A stretch of 29,423 nt of DNA, from positions 1-29,423 of the forward strand of contig CAIOLF010000049.1 in the NCBI GenBank assembly GCA_903859075.1, read 5' to 3'. A program made the translations under genes and the position numbers. The stretch's first letter is position 1. Each line of letters begins with the position of its first letter. Below, piece by piece: positions 22,598-29,423 of the stretch. Source of the DNA: Candidatus Buchananbacteria bacterium (lineage in GTDB: Bacteria; Patescibacteriota; Patescibacteriia; 2-01-FULL-39-33). The notes beneath the pieces are model-generated. The model had not been told where the DNA came from. It made no database searches and saw only the letters and a program-made list of their open reading frames with translations.

Positions 22598-23422
22598 ATG
22601 ATTAATGATGTCTCATATCAGCCATCGCGGCAAAACATCAAAAAGGACTACCAAATCAAGAGATTTATTAATCCTTACCTTGATAAAAAACCGAGGAAAT
22701 TCAATACTAAGCTATATTTACAGCTAATTTTAGCCATTTTCTTAATCTATGTTGTTTTTTATAGCGATCTCTTCAAAATTAAAAATATCAATATTTCCGG
22801 ACTGGATATTATTTCCGAAGGGGAGATTAAGCCGCTAATCCAACAAAAACTTTCCGGCTGGCGCTTTATGATCATGCCGGCTGACAATATGCTGTTTATG
22901 GACAAAGACGGCATTACGCGCGATATTAACGCCAAATTCCGTCTCAAGCAACTGTCTGTTAAGCGGGCTTGGCGGGCACTGAAGATCAACCTCCAAGAAG
23001 ATGTTTCTTATGTCATTATTTATAATCAAAAATTCTATTTTGCTGACGGTGATGGCATCATTAAAAGAGAAATTCCCGAGGATCAAAAAAGCAGCTATCT
23101 GGATAGATTCCCCATACTCAATGTCAGTCAGCCGGAGATAAATATTGGTGATCATATTATTTCCAAAGAGATTATCGGTTATGTATTGGATCTTGATAAG
23201 CAACTCAAGGCCGTCGGCCTCTATCCCAAGGGCTATGAGAGCGGGGGACCGGATCAGGTTAATCTGGTGGCTCGCGAGGGCTGGAAGGCCTATTTTGACA
23301 CCAAGAGCGATATTAAGACCTCGATAGATAATCTGCAGCTGATCCTGAAAGAAAAAGTTCCGGATAAGAATAAACTAGAATATATAGACCTGCGATTCGG
23401 CAACAAGGTCTTTATGAAGTAG
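22598..23422 (+). CDS. ftsQ: FtsQ/DivIB-like cell division protein
   Basis: 274-aa bitopic protein. A basic cytosolic N-terminus (about 1-37) is followed by one membrane helix (about 40-58) and a POTRA domain (about 60-130) beginning FKIKNINISGLDIISEGEIKPLI. The beta domain (about 135-265) includes YNQKFYFADGDGIIKRE and ends with YIDLRFGNKVFMK, the usual closing strand (vDlRf.n.v.vk) of FtsQ. It should bridge early and late divisome proteins together with the FtsB-like protein at 3515. Sequence conservation in this family is weak, so the call rests on domain order. Confidence 0.85.
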   Translation: MINDVSYQPSRQNIKKDYQIKRFINPYLDKKPRKFNTKLYLQLILAIFLIYVVFYSDLFKIKNINISGLDIISEGEIKPLIQQKLSGWRFMIMPADNMLFMDKDGITRDINAKFRLKQLSVKRAWRALKINLQEDVSYVIIYNQKFYFADGDGIIKREIPEDQKSSYLDRFPILNVSQPEINIGDHIISKEIIGYVLDLDKQLKAVGLYPKGYESGGPDQVNLVAREGWKAYFDTKSDIKTSIDNLQLILKEKVPDKNKLEYIDLRFGNKVFMK

Positions 23423-23446
23423 GGCGGTGTGGATAACCGCCCTTTG
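23422..23446 (+). terminator. Hairpin overlapping the ftsQ-like stop
   Basis: GGGCGGT (23422-23428) pairs with ACCGCCC (23436-23442), then TTTGCCTTT. Its loop region spells TGTGGATAA, a perfect DnaA-box complement. Confidence 0.65.
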
Positions 23447-23472
23447 CCTTTGTGTGGAATTGTTTATATAAT
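23444..23472 (+). promoter_or_regulatory. Promoter of the Xer recombinase gene
   Basis: TTGCCT (23444-23449), 17-nt spacer, TATAAT (23467-23472). Predicted start about 23479, leaving a leader of about 46 nt filled by the repeat array. Confidence 0.65.
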
Positions 23473-23481
23473 ATAGCTAAC

Positions 23482-23512
23482 ATCGTATAACACGGGATAA
23501 CCGTTATGCGAT
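23482..23512 (+). promoter_or_regulatory. Inverted repeat in the xer leader (candidate operator)
   Basis: ATCGTATAAC (23482-23491) and GTTATGCGAT (23503-23512) form a 10-bp inverted repeat with one mismatch and an 11-nt spacer. (A/G)TAAC words recur on a 10-bp step from 23476 on. It lies just after the predicted transcription start. Confidence 0.5.
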
Positions 23513-23524
23513 AACTAAAAACAT

Positions 23525-24490
23525 ATGGAAAAATCGACAAAACCTATAATCAAACATATTTCTCAGTTTCTTGAATATTGCGAGGTAGAAAAAGGTTTAA
23601 GCCCCATATCCTCCAAAAACTATCATAATTTCCTTAAAGTATTCATTGACTGGCTGCGTGACCATAAGCTAATTGATTTAAAGCCCCATGAGCTGACTCC
23701 TGACCACATTTGGGACTACCGGCTCTATTTATCACGCAAAAAAAATTATAAGGGCCTGTATCTTAAAAAGACCAGCCAGAGCTATTATTTGCGAGCATTG
23801 AGGAATCTACTCAATTATTTCACTAATAAGGACATAATTTGCTTGCCGGCAGAAAAAATCAAATTGCCAAAATTAACAGAAAAAGATAAGGCGATAAAAT
23901 TTTTAAATTTTGATCAAGTCAAATCATTATTGGAGATGCCTGATATCACTAAGACTGACGGATTGCGTGATCGGGCGATACTCGAAGTACTCTTCTCTAC
24001 TGGCATGCGTGTCTCTGAAACAACTTCGCTTAACATAAGACAGTTTAATATTAAAAATCTTACCGGTGAAAAATTCAGTGACCAAGAATTGAGCATTTCT
24101 GGCAAAGGCGGACGAGTGCGAACTGTATATTTTTCCAACAGGTGTTTGTCTTGGCTGGCTAAATACCTAAAGACCAGAAAAGATATGTTTCCTCCCCTAT
24201 TTATAAATTATCGGCCCAGCACGGACACTCATAATGATCGCCGATTAACGCCCAGATCTATTGAAGTAATGGTTAAAAAATATACTACAATGGCTGGCTT
24301 GCCGGTGGATGCTACACCTCATACCTTACGCCATAGTTATGCCACTGATTTATTGGAACAAGGTGCTGATATCCGCGCAGTACAGGAACTTTTAGGACAT
24401 CGTGACATCGGCACAACGCAGATCTATACTCATGTAACCAATAAGCGGCTCAGGGATGTATATAAAAAATTTCATAGTGGTGAAAAATAA
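23525..24490 (+). CDS. Tyrosine recombinase, XerC/XerD/XerA type
   Basis: 321 aa. N-terminal SAM-like core-binding domain (about 8-105) and catalytic domain (about 125-315). The full active site is present: R162 (TGMRVSE), K194 (GKGGRVRTV), H266 and R269 (HTLRHSYAT), H292 (LLGHRDIGT) and nucleophile Y301 (QIYTHV). Size and spacing match chromosomal Xer recombinases that resolve dimers at dif, rather than phage integrases. No second xer is in the window, so it may be a single-recombinase system. No integron or phage genes adjoin it. Confidence 0.9.
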   Translation: MEKSTKPIIKHISQFLEYCEVEKGLSPISSKNYHNFLKVFIDWLRDHKLIDLKPHELTPDHIWDYRLYLSRKKNYKGLYLKKTSQSYYLRALRNLLNYFTNKDIICLPAEKIKLPKLTEKDKAIKFLNFDQVKSLLEMPDITKTDGLRDRAILEVLFSTGMRVSETTSLNIRQFNIKNLTGEKFSDQELSISGKGGRVRTVYFSNRCLSWLAKYLKTRKDMFPPLFINYRPSTDTHNDRRLTPRSIEVMVKKYTTMAGLPVDATPHTLRHSYATDLLEQGADIRAVQELLGHRDIGTTQIYTHVTNKRLRDVYKKFHSGEK

Positions 24491-24523
24491 AAAGAACTCC
24501 CAAAATCGGGAGTTCTTTTATTA
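24491..24523 (+). terminator. Bidirectional terminator between xer and the Cys-rich gene
   Basis: AAAGAACTCCC (24491-24501) pairs with GGGAGTTCTTT (24508-24518). T-runs flank it on both strands. Confidence 0.9.
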
Positions 24524-24530
24524 TATCCGA

Positions 24531-24692
24531 CTATCCCTCATCTTCCTCTTCCGGAGGAAGATCATCCGTCATATCGGCGCAGCCACAAGCGCAATCGGGC
24601 TCGCAGGCGCAGCAATGGAAGCACACTGATGGCGTGCAGCTGCAACGGGTGGAATCGTCAATGGGCAGGCCGCATTTAACGCAGACGTCCAT
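24531..24692 (-). CDS. 53-aa cysteine-rich, metallothionein-like protein
   Basis: ATG at 24692, TAG at 24531. Eleven of the first 38 residues are Cys: C4, C7, C17, C19, C24, C27, C28, C30, C34, C36, C38. The arrangement starts like a zinc ribbon (CVKCG) and continues with C-x-C pairs (CSC, CAC, CGC), a CC doublet and one His (FHCC), the pattern of bacterial metallothioneins. The tail is acidic (DDLPPEEEDEG). A role in binding Zn, Cd or Cu ions is inferred, not shown. A terminator sits 8 nt beyond the stop, supporting a real gene. No recognisable SD; a leader of A/T sequence precedes it. It could be co-transcribed with the M23 gene upstream. Confidence 0.75.
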   Translation of the reverse strand: MDVCVKCGLPIDDSTRCSCTPSVCFHCCACEPDCACGCADMTDDLPPEEEDEG

Positions 24693-24716
24693 ACTTTTTG
24701 TTTATTTTTAAGGTCA

Positions 24717-24734
24717 GAACCGCTCTCGCGGCTC
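24717..24734 (-). other. GC-rich hairpin between the M23 gene and the Cys-rich gene
   Basis: Seven-bp stem GAGCCGC-GAGA-GCGGTTC (one G-T pair) with a GNRA-like loop. It is followed on the minus strand by TGACCTTAAAAAT rather than a clean T-run, so at most a weak terminator or a processing or protection hairpin. Confidence 0.5.
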
Positions 24735-24748
24735 CTGATATTAATATT

Positions 24749-25975
24749 CTAAGGCAAATATCCCAAGGGGTCAACCGGCACGCCGTTGGAGCGCACCTCA
24801 AAATGCAGATGCGGACCCGAAGAAAATCCGGTGCTGCCGCTATAGCCGATAATCTGGCCCTTGGATACATATTGGTCGGCCGAGACCCCGACGCTGCTCA
24901 AATGGGCGTAAAGGGTCGACAAATTATTGCTATGGATAATCATGATGTAATTTCCATACCATTTCGTGCCTAAAGCAACCTTGGCGACATAACCGCCCTC
25001 GGCCGCGGCCACCGGCGTCCCCATTCCCACGCCCAAATCCAGGCCGGAATGTTCGCCGATAACGCTGCGATAGGGATAAGTTGGATCATGAAAAGTCGCG
25101 GTAATCGGCCCGCGCAACGGCCAGCTAAGCGCCGCGGTGCCCAAGGCATTGAATCTGGCGTCTTTATCGCTTACCAGCTTGGCTCTGATTTTACGTTCCA
25201 ATGCCCCCACCAAACCATTGGCCGCCGCCTGCTCTTTTTTTAAGCTAGCAATAAGCGCCTGATATTTCTTTTCCGATTGCTTGGTTTCGGTTATCAAATA
25301 GGTCTTATCATCCTTTTTATCGCCCAGGACTGATTTGGTCTGCTCTAATTTATTAGTCAAATCCATCAGCTGCGTGCGCTTAGCGTCAAGATCTTTCTGC
25401 TCATTACTAAGATTGACCACCAATTCCTGAACCTGATTGAGCGTCTTTTGGACGTCGCGCTGGATGTCTTCCGAATATTTCACTTGATCAAAAAAATCGG
25501 AAAAGGTCTCGTTGGAAAGCAAAATCTCAATGTAATTCTTATTATCATAGCGGGCCAGCAGCCGTATCAAGCCGCCAAGCTGCTCCCGGTCGCGCTTGAT
25601 CATGGCCTCATTTCTGGCAATCTCCAACTGGATCTTTTTAATTTCCAGCTCAGTGACTTGCAGCTGCTCTTCTTTGGCGCTGATATCAATATTGGTTTTG
25701 GCGATCTGATTATCTAAAAATTTGATTTGGCCTTGCAGATTAGCCGCTTCGTTTCTGGCGCTTTTGACGTTTTTATTGTATTCGGCTATCTGATCATTAA
25801 GCTTGTCTATCTTGGCCTTCTGCTCGTCTATTTGGCGATTCAGTTCGTCAATGCTTAAATCGGCCTCTTGGGCCTTGGTATTAAAAACATCAACCCTTAA
25901 GCCAATGCCAAAAAAACTGATAACAAATATCAGCCCGCTGATTAAAGTAAGCTTTTTTATTCCTCTTTTTTTCAT
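24749..25975 (-). CDS. Coiled-coil M23 peptidase (EnvC/PcsB/CwlO-like FtsEX partner)
   Basis: 408 aa. N-terminal signal or anchor segment (about 9-30, then TKAQEA as a possible cleavage region). Very long coiled coil (about 38-275) interrupted by LARYDNKNYIEILLSNETFSDF, the usual break in EnvC/PcsB proteins. The C-terminal LytM domain has the zinc ligands H309 and D313 (HSGLDLG) and H389-L-H391 (HLHFE), so catalysis should be intact. Such proteins cut peptide cross-links when released by FtsEX at the septum; ftsE and ftsX are in this same window. A TGCTATAAT box is 6 nt from the ATG, predicting a leaderless mRNA. Confidence 0.9.
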   Translation of the reverse strand: MKKRGIKKLTLISGLIFVISFFGIGLRVDVFNTKAQEADLSIDELNRQIDEQKAKIDKLNDQIAEYNKNVKSARNEAANLQGQIKFLDNQIAKTNIDISAKEEQLQVTELEIKKIQLEIARNEAMIKRDREQLGGLIRLLARYDNKNYIEILLSNETFSDFFDQVKYSEDIQRDVQKTLNQVQELVVNLSNEQKDLDAKRTQLMDLTNKLEQTKSVLGDKKDDKTYLITETKQSEKKYQALIASLKKEQAAANGLVGALERKIRAKLVSDKDARFNALGTAALSWPLRGPITATFHDPTYPYRSVIGEHSGLDLGVGMGTPVAAAEGGYVAKVALGTKWYGNYIMIIHSNNLSTLYAHLSSVGVSADQYVSKGQIIGYSGSTGFSSGPHLHFEVRSNGVPVDPLGYLP

Positions 25976-25981
25976 ATATTA

Positions 25982-25990
25982 ATTATAGCA
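25982..25990 (-). promoter_or_regulatory. Extended -10 of the M23 peptidase gene
   Basis: On the minus strand TGCTATAAT ends 6 nt before the ATG at 25975, so transcription should begin at the start codon. Confidence 0.65.
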
Positions 25991-26005
25991 CATTTTAATC
26001 CATGC

Positions 26006-26031
26006 AAAAACCCTCGCCAGAAGCGAGGGTT
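26006..26031 (-). terminator. Terminator after gltX
   Basis: AACCCTCGC (26009-26017) pairs with GCGAGGGTT (26023-26031). On the minus strand TTTTT follows. Confidence 0.9.
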
Positions 26032-26037
26032 GGAGCA

Positions 26038-27540
26038 TTATAATTTTTCTATGGCTTGCCGGAGGCGGCTCAAGGTCGCTTCTTTGCCCAGTATTTCAGC
26101 CACTTCAAAAGGTGCCGGAGATTTATCGGCGCCGGTAAGCGCCACTCTTAGTGGCCACAGCACGTCGCCATTGGCCAGATTATTCCGAGTTATAAAATCC
26201 TTTAATTTATTTTCAAAGTTTTCCTTAGTAAAATCAGTTTCCGCGTAGCCGGAAATATCATTAATTAATAAATTAAGAATTTCTTTGGCTTTAGCGGCAT
26301 CTGATTTTTTCCAGACCAGCTTGGCCGGATCGTATCCCAGATTTTCCGTCAGTAAAAACCTGATGCCCTCCCCTACCTCGGCCAGCCGGGAAATCCGCTG
26401 CTGTGCTAACAGCAGCGCTTTGTCAAAATTAGCTTCGAGGTAAGCGGGAATCGTAAAATTATTATCAGTTAAAAACTTTTCAAAAAATGGCATCGCCGCT
26501 TGAACAAATATTTTGTTCTCTAATTTTTTAATGTATTCGCCGTTCATCCAGTCCAGTTTTTTGACATCAAAAACCGCTCCGGCCTTGTGGACTTTGGCAA
26601 AAGAGAATTCTTTGATCAGTTCGTCCAGCGTGAAGAGCTCTTTTTCCGTGCCGGGATTCCAGCCGAGCAAGGAGATAAAATTTAACAGGGCTTCCGGCAG
26701 ATAGCCCTTGGCCAGATAATCCTCTACCGCAACGTCACCCTGCCGCTTGGAGAGCTTTGTCCGATCAGTATTTAAAATCATCGGCAGATGGGCGTAAATC
26801 GGCGGCTCCCAGCCCAGCGCTTCAAATAATAAAATATGTTTGGGCGTGGAAGGCAGCCACTCCTCTCCCCTAATAACGTGAGTGGTCTCCATTAGGTGAT
26901 CATCAACGGCGTGCGCCAGATGATAAGTCGGAAAGCCATCGGCTTTAAGGATTATCTGATCATCTATCTCTCGTGAATTGACTTTGATTTTGCCGCGGAC
27001 CATATCCTCGAATTCTATTTCGCGATTTTCCGGCACCTTCATGCGGATGACATATTTATCACCTTGATCCAGCCGTTTTTGGACTTCCTCCGGCAATAAG
27101 CTCCGGCAATGGAAATCATAACGCGTCGGCAGCTTGGCGGCCTCCTGGTCTTTGCGTAATAGTTCCAGCCGTTCCTCGGTACAGAAGCAATAATAGGCCA
27201 ATCCTGCCTTTACCAGTTGATTGGCGTATTTCTGATATAAATTGAGCCTCTGGGACTGCGTGTAAGGCCCAAAATGGCCTTTTTCAGCGAGTTTTCCCTC
27301 CTTCAGGCAAATTCCCTCATCCGGCTCAATCCCAGCTATTTTGAGGACTTTTAGGATGTTCTCGGCCGCGCCCGCCACTTCCCGGCTCTGGTCGGTATCT
27401 TCCAGGCGAATAAAGAATATTCCCTTATTCTGTTTGGCAAATAGATACTCATAAAGGGCGCTGCGCAAATTGCCGACATGCATGTAGCCGGTCGGGCTGG
27501 GCGCGAAACGCGTACGGATTTTTTTTGAAAATAATGGCAT
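26038..27540 (-). CDS. gltX: Glutamyl-tRNA synthetase
   Basis: 500-aa class I synthetase. HIGH-type motif in FAPSPTGYMHVGNLRSALY, KMSKS-type motif K262-L-S-K-R266, and RLEDTDQSR in the catalytic core. The alpha-helical anticodon-binding domain fills about 330-500. Length is normal. A tRNA-Gln is encoded at 8502 and no glutaminyl-tRNA synthetase is in the window; many bacteria of this kind use a non-discriminating GltX with GatCAB, but the sequence cannot decide that here. Upstream of the start lies a dense word array instead of an SD. Confidence 0.96.
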   Translation of the reverse strand: MPLFSKKIRTRFAPSPTGYMHVGNLRSALYEYLFAKQNKGIFFIRLEDTDQSREVAGAAENILKVLKIAGIEPDEGICLKEGKLAEKGHFGPYTQSQRLNLYQKYANQLVKAGLAYYCFCTEERLELLRKDQEAAKLPTRYDFHCRSLLPEEVQKRLDQGDKYVIRMKVPENREIEFEDMVRGKIKVNSREIDDQIILKADGFPTYHLAHAVDDHLMETTHVIRGEEWLPSTPKHILLFEALGWEPPIYAHLPMILNTDRTKLSKRQGDVAVEDYLAKGYLPEALLNFISLLGWNPGTEKELFTLDELIKEFSFAKVHKAGAVFDVKKLDWMNGEYIKKLENKIFVQAAMPFFEKFLTDNNFTIPAYLEANFDKALLLAQQRISRLAEVGEGIRFLLTENLGYDPAKLVWKKSDAAKAKEILNLLINDISGYAETDFTKENFENKLKDFITRNNLANGDVLWPLRVALTGADKSPAPFEVAEILGKEATLSRLRQAIEKL

Positions 27541-27698
27541 ACAAATATGATTTAAGATACTAATATAAGATACTAATATACGAATGTATACTAATGAAAC
27601 TAATGGATACTAATCCTTTCAAAGGGTGTTATTGATTATTAGTGGCCATTCGTATCATTCGTACCATTAGTATATTGGTATCATAATCATAATCATAA
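27541..27698 (-). repeat. ATTAGTAT-word array between livF and gltX
   Basis: On the minus strand ATTAGTAT or close variants (ATTAGTTT, ATTCGTAT) recur every 8-13 nt up to the gltX start, including two 13-bp copies of ATTAGTATCTTA(T/A). The far side has the same words in the opposite direction, making an imperfect inverted repeat. A short (ATAATC)n run (about 27682-27700) adjoins the livF stop. I see no terminator or clear promoter. Confidence 0.75.
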
Positions 27699-28403
27699 TC
27701 ATTCTCCTCCGAAATAAACGTTTTTTATTTTTTCATTCTTTAAAATATCCTTGCCGCCGGTAAAGGCCACTTGGCCGTTTTCTAATACATAAGTACGATC
27801 GGCGATGGAGACGGCTTGGTGGGCGTTCTGTTCAACAATTAAAATCGCCACTCCTTCATTTTTTATTTCAATTATCTTATTGAATATTTCCTTCATAGCT
27901 TTGGGTGATAAACCGAGCGACGGCTCGTCCAGTAACAGCATCTGTGGATTCTGGATCAGCGCTCTGGCGATAGCGAGCATCTGCTGCTGGCCGCCGGACA
28001 GATTACCGGCGCGCTGATTTTTCTTTTCTTCCAAAATCGGAAATTTCTTAAAAATATCAGCGATGCCCCGTTTGACGACTTCCCGATCATTGATGACATA
28101 TGCTCCCATCTGCAGATTTTCCATCACTGTCATCGAAGCAAAAACCAGTCTCCCCTGTGGCACAAAACTGATTCCGGTTTTGATCAATTCATGGGTCTTT
28201 AATCTGGTGATGTCCTTATCCTTGAAAATTATCTGGCCGGCGCTGATTTCCGTCAAACCGAAAATCGATTTGAGCACTGTGGACTTGCCGGCGCCATTGG
28301 GACCGATCAAGGCTACTATCTCCCCTGCGGCCACTTGCAGGCTGACGCCATGAAGTATCTCCATGCCGCCGTAGCCGGCTTTTAAATCTTTTATCTCTAG
28401 CAT
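27699..28403 (-). CDS. livF: Branched-chain amino acid ABC transporter ATP-binding protein LivF
   Basis: 234-aa ABC ATPase. Walker A GPNGAGKST at 34-42, Q-loop FVPQGR, signature LSGGQQQ, Walker B LLLDEPSLGLSP, and H-loop-like ILIVEQNAH. The VPQGRLVFASMTVMENLQMG block and VEQN in place of the usual H-loop segment mark the LivF subfamily. It energises uptake of Leu/Ile/Val or related solutes delivered by a LivK-like protein encoded just upstream. The permeases LivH/LivM and the second ATPase LivG are not in the window. It ends with TGA. Confidence 0.93.
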   Translation of the reverse strand: MLEIKDLKAGYGGMEILHGVSLQVAAGEIVALIGPNGAGKSTVLKSIFGLTEISAGQIIFKDKDITRLKTHELIKTGISFVPQGRLVFASMTVMENLQMGAYVINDREVVKRGIADIFKKFPILEEKKNQRAGNLSGGQQQMLAIARALIQNPQMLLLDEPSLGLSPKAMKEIFNKIIEIKNEGVAILIVEQNAHQAVSIADRTYVLENGQVAFTGGKDILKNEKIKNVYFGGE

Positions 28404-28450
28404 AAATATTGATTTTTATGCTTCTATCTTAGCATAAATTAATAGAAAAA

Positions 28451-28477
28451 CAAACCCCGCCGGTTAAGGCGGGGTTT
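28451..28477 (-). terminator. Terminator after the LivK-like gene
   Basis: Perfect 10-bp stem AAACCCCGCC (28452-28461) with GGCGGGGTTT (28468-28477), loop GGTTAA. On the minus strand GTTTTTC follows. Confidence 0.9.
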
Positions 28478-28487
28478 GGCAAATAAA

Positions 28488-29423
28488 CTATTTATCGCCT
28501 GGCACCGGAATGCCATTCTTTAAGATATGGATACTTTCGGGAATTTTTACCGATCGGTCGGCAGAGAAAGTAACTACTCCGGTTACGCCGGCAAAATCTT
28601 TTATCTGTAATAAATTTTGTTTAATATCATTTACATTGGAACTGCCTTTAGAAATTGCTTCGGCAATCACATTGACCGCGTCATATGTCGGATAACAAGC
28701 CAAATCGAAAATTGCCGGTCTTCCCTGCTTCTTGGCAAACTCGGCGGTGAAAGATTTTGCCGGTTCTTTATCCTTGGGAGCATCCCAGAAAGCAATTAAA
28801 GAATTTTCTGAAGCTCCAGCCGATGCTTTTTGTAGTCCCGGACTAGTAAATGTGCCAGTACCATAAAATTTTCCTTTAAATCCAAGCTCTCTTGCTTGCT
28901 TCATCGCGATACCGAGCTCATCATAGCCCAATAATACTAAATTTTGTGCTCCGGCTCTTATCGCCTTGGTTAATTGGGTTTTGAAATCAACCGTGCCAGC
29001 GACATACCCTTCATTTATCACCACTTGTCCCTTAAAATTTTCTAAAAATACCTCTTTAACTAAGGGCATGAACGAATCGCTATTGAAATATAAAATGCCT
29101 GTTTTTTTCGCACCAGCGGCATTGATATCACCAGCTAACACTTTGGCAATACTCTCTGATTCGGTAGCTAAGCAGTAAATATTAGGATTGATAGACACCA
29201 GATTATTATTGCAATCAAGCGGGTCCAGAATCAAAACATTATCATTTTTGGCCTTATCGGCTATAGCAAAAACTCCGCCATAAGTATTTACTAGTAAAAT
29301 TCTGGCACCATCAATATTTACTAATTTATTATAGGCATCAACTGTTTTTTGAGTATTATATTGATCGTCTTCCACTAGCAGCTTAACATTTTTTCCTTTG
29401 ATGCCTCCTTGGCTATTTATTTT
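28488..29423 (-). CDS. LivK-like periplasmic-binding protein (5' end beyond window)
   Basis: About 311 residues are visible; the frame stays open to the right edge, so the signal peptide and start are missing. A GTG at 29375 is internal: the upstream in-frame residues NSQGGIKGKNVKLLVEDDQY are exactly the conserved block of type 1 binding proteins (in.aGGi.G..v.l...D). Further features: ILLVNTYGG, GILYFNSD, GYVAGTVDFKTQLTKAI, LVLLGYDELGIAMKQARELG, and the C-terminal YPTYDAVNVIAEAI. It should capture branched-chain amino acids or a similar ligand for the LivF-powered permease. A strong terminator separates it from livF. Confidence 0.9.
   Translation of the reverse strand, partial: KINSQGGIKGKNVKLLVEDDQYNTQKTVDAYNKLVNIDGARILLVNTYGGVFAIADKAKNDNVLILDPLDCNNNLVSINPNIYCLATESESIAKVLAGDINAAGAKKTGILYFNSDSFMPLVKEVFLENFKGQVVINEGYVAGTVDFKTQLTKAIRAGAQNLVLLGYDELGIAMKQARELGFKGKFYGTGTFTSPGLQKASAGASENSLIAFWDAPKDKEPAKSFTAEFAKKQGRPAIFDLACYPTYDAVNVIAEAISKGSSNVNDIKQNLLQIKDFAGVTGVVTFSADRSVKIPESIHILKNGIPVPGDK

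Noticed and set aside
23482..23512. dif site
   Set aside because: Half-site-like arms are 13 nt apart instead of about 6-8, and the element lies in a gene leader.
1..29423. Insertion sequences, transposases or prophage genes
   Set aside because: No transposase or phage protein found. The only recombinase is a Xer-type enzyme with housekeeping features.
1..29423. Alternative genetic code with TGA as Gly or Trp
   Set aside because: TGA ends the CARDB fragment and livF at sensible places, and all conserved proteins read through without in-frame TGA.

Overview
The window reads like a chromosomal segment of a small-genome bacterium, most likely a Patescibacteria/CPR lineage (Parcubacteria-like). 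This placement is inference, not a database result. The evidence is: almost no Shine-Dalgarno sequences in front of housekeeping genes; promoters whose -10 box sits 5-9 nt from the start codon; short AT-rich repeat arrays between genes; small Lys-rich membrane proteins; and a CPR-style KVYAIG.DSKRYWI protein. TGA ends two genes, so the code looks standard. Composition is moderate in GC apart from one clearly GC-rich gene (pyrF).

Layout. 1-4315 (+): the tail of a CARDB-like surface protein, a type II P-type ATPase, a PH-domain membrane protein, an FtsB/DivIC-like division protein and a small C-tail-anchored protein. 4360-4519 (-): tRNA-Thr(CGU) and tRNA-Gly(CCC). 4573-7173 (+): an RlpA-like secreted protein, ftsE and ftsX. 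7222-8207 (-): a small CPR-type protein and a GT2 glycosyltransferase. 8339-8572 (+): a 26-aa basic peptide and tRNA-Gln(UUG). 8659-9378 (-): pyrF. 9565-12567 (+): a one-polypeptide UvrD-type helicase with a PD-(D/E)XK Fe-S nuclease. 12568-13337 has no credible protein gene, but holds two promoter-led, heavily self-complementary RNA candidates. 13338-22033 (+): a membrane protein, pheS, a lipoprotein, pheT, a small membrane protein, lysS, a lipoprotein cyclophilin and serS. 22103-22513 (-): an orphan gene with a strong SD. 22598-24490 (+): ftsQ-like and a Xer recombinase. 24531-29423 (-): a 53-aa cysteine-rich protein, a coiled-coil M23 peptidase, gltX, livF and a LivK-like binding protein that runs off the window.

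How it fits together. FtsB-like, FtsQ-like, FtsE, FtsX, the coiled-coil M23 hydrolase (the EnvC/PcsB-type partner of FtsEX), RlpA-like and Xer together form a division, septal peptidoglycan and chromosome-resolution set. pheS, pheT, lysS, serS, gltX and three tRNAs form a translation set. LivF and the LivK-like protein suggest amino-acid or peptide uptake, as expected for an auxotrophic organism.

The most unusual material is the RNA-like region at about 12669-13300, the start-proximal word arrays (often 7-bp phased) before several genes, the metallothionein-like Cys-rich mini-protein, and two SD-led genes (pyrF and the 136-aa orphan) that use consensus TTGACA promoters and look unlike their neighbours.
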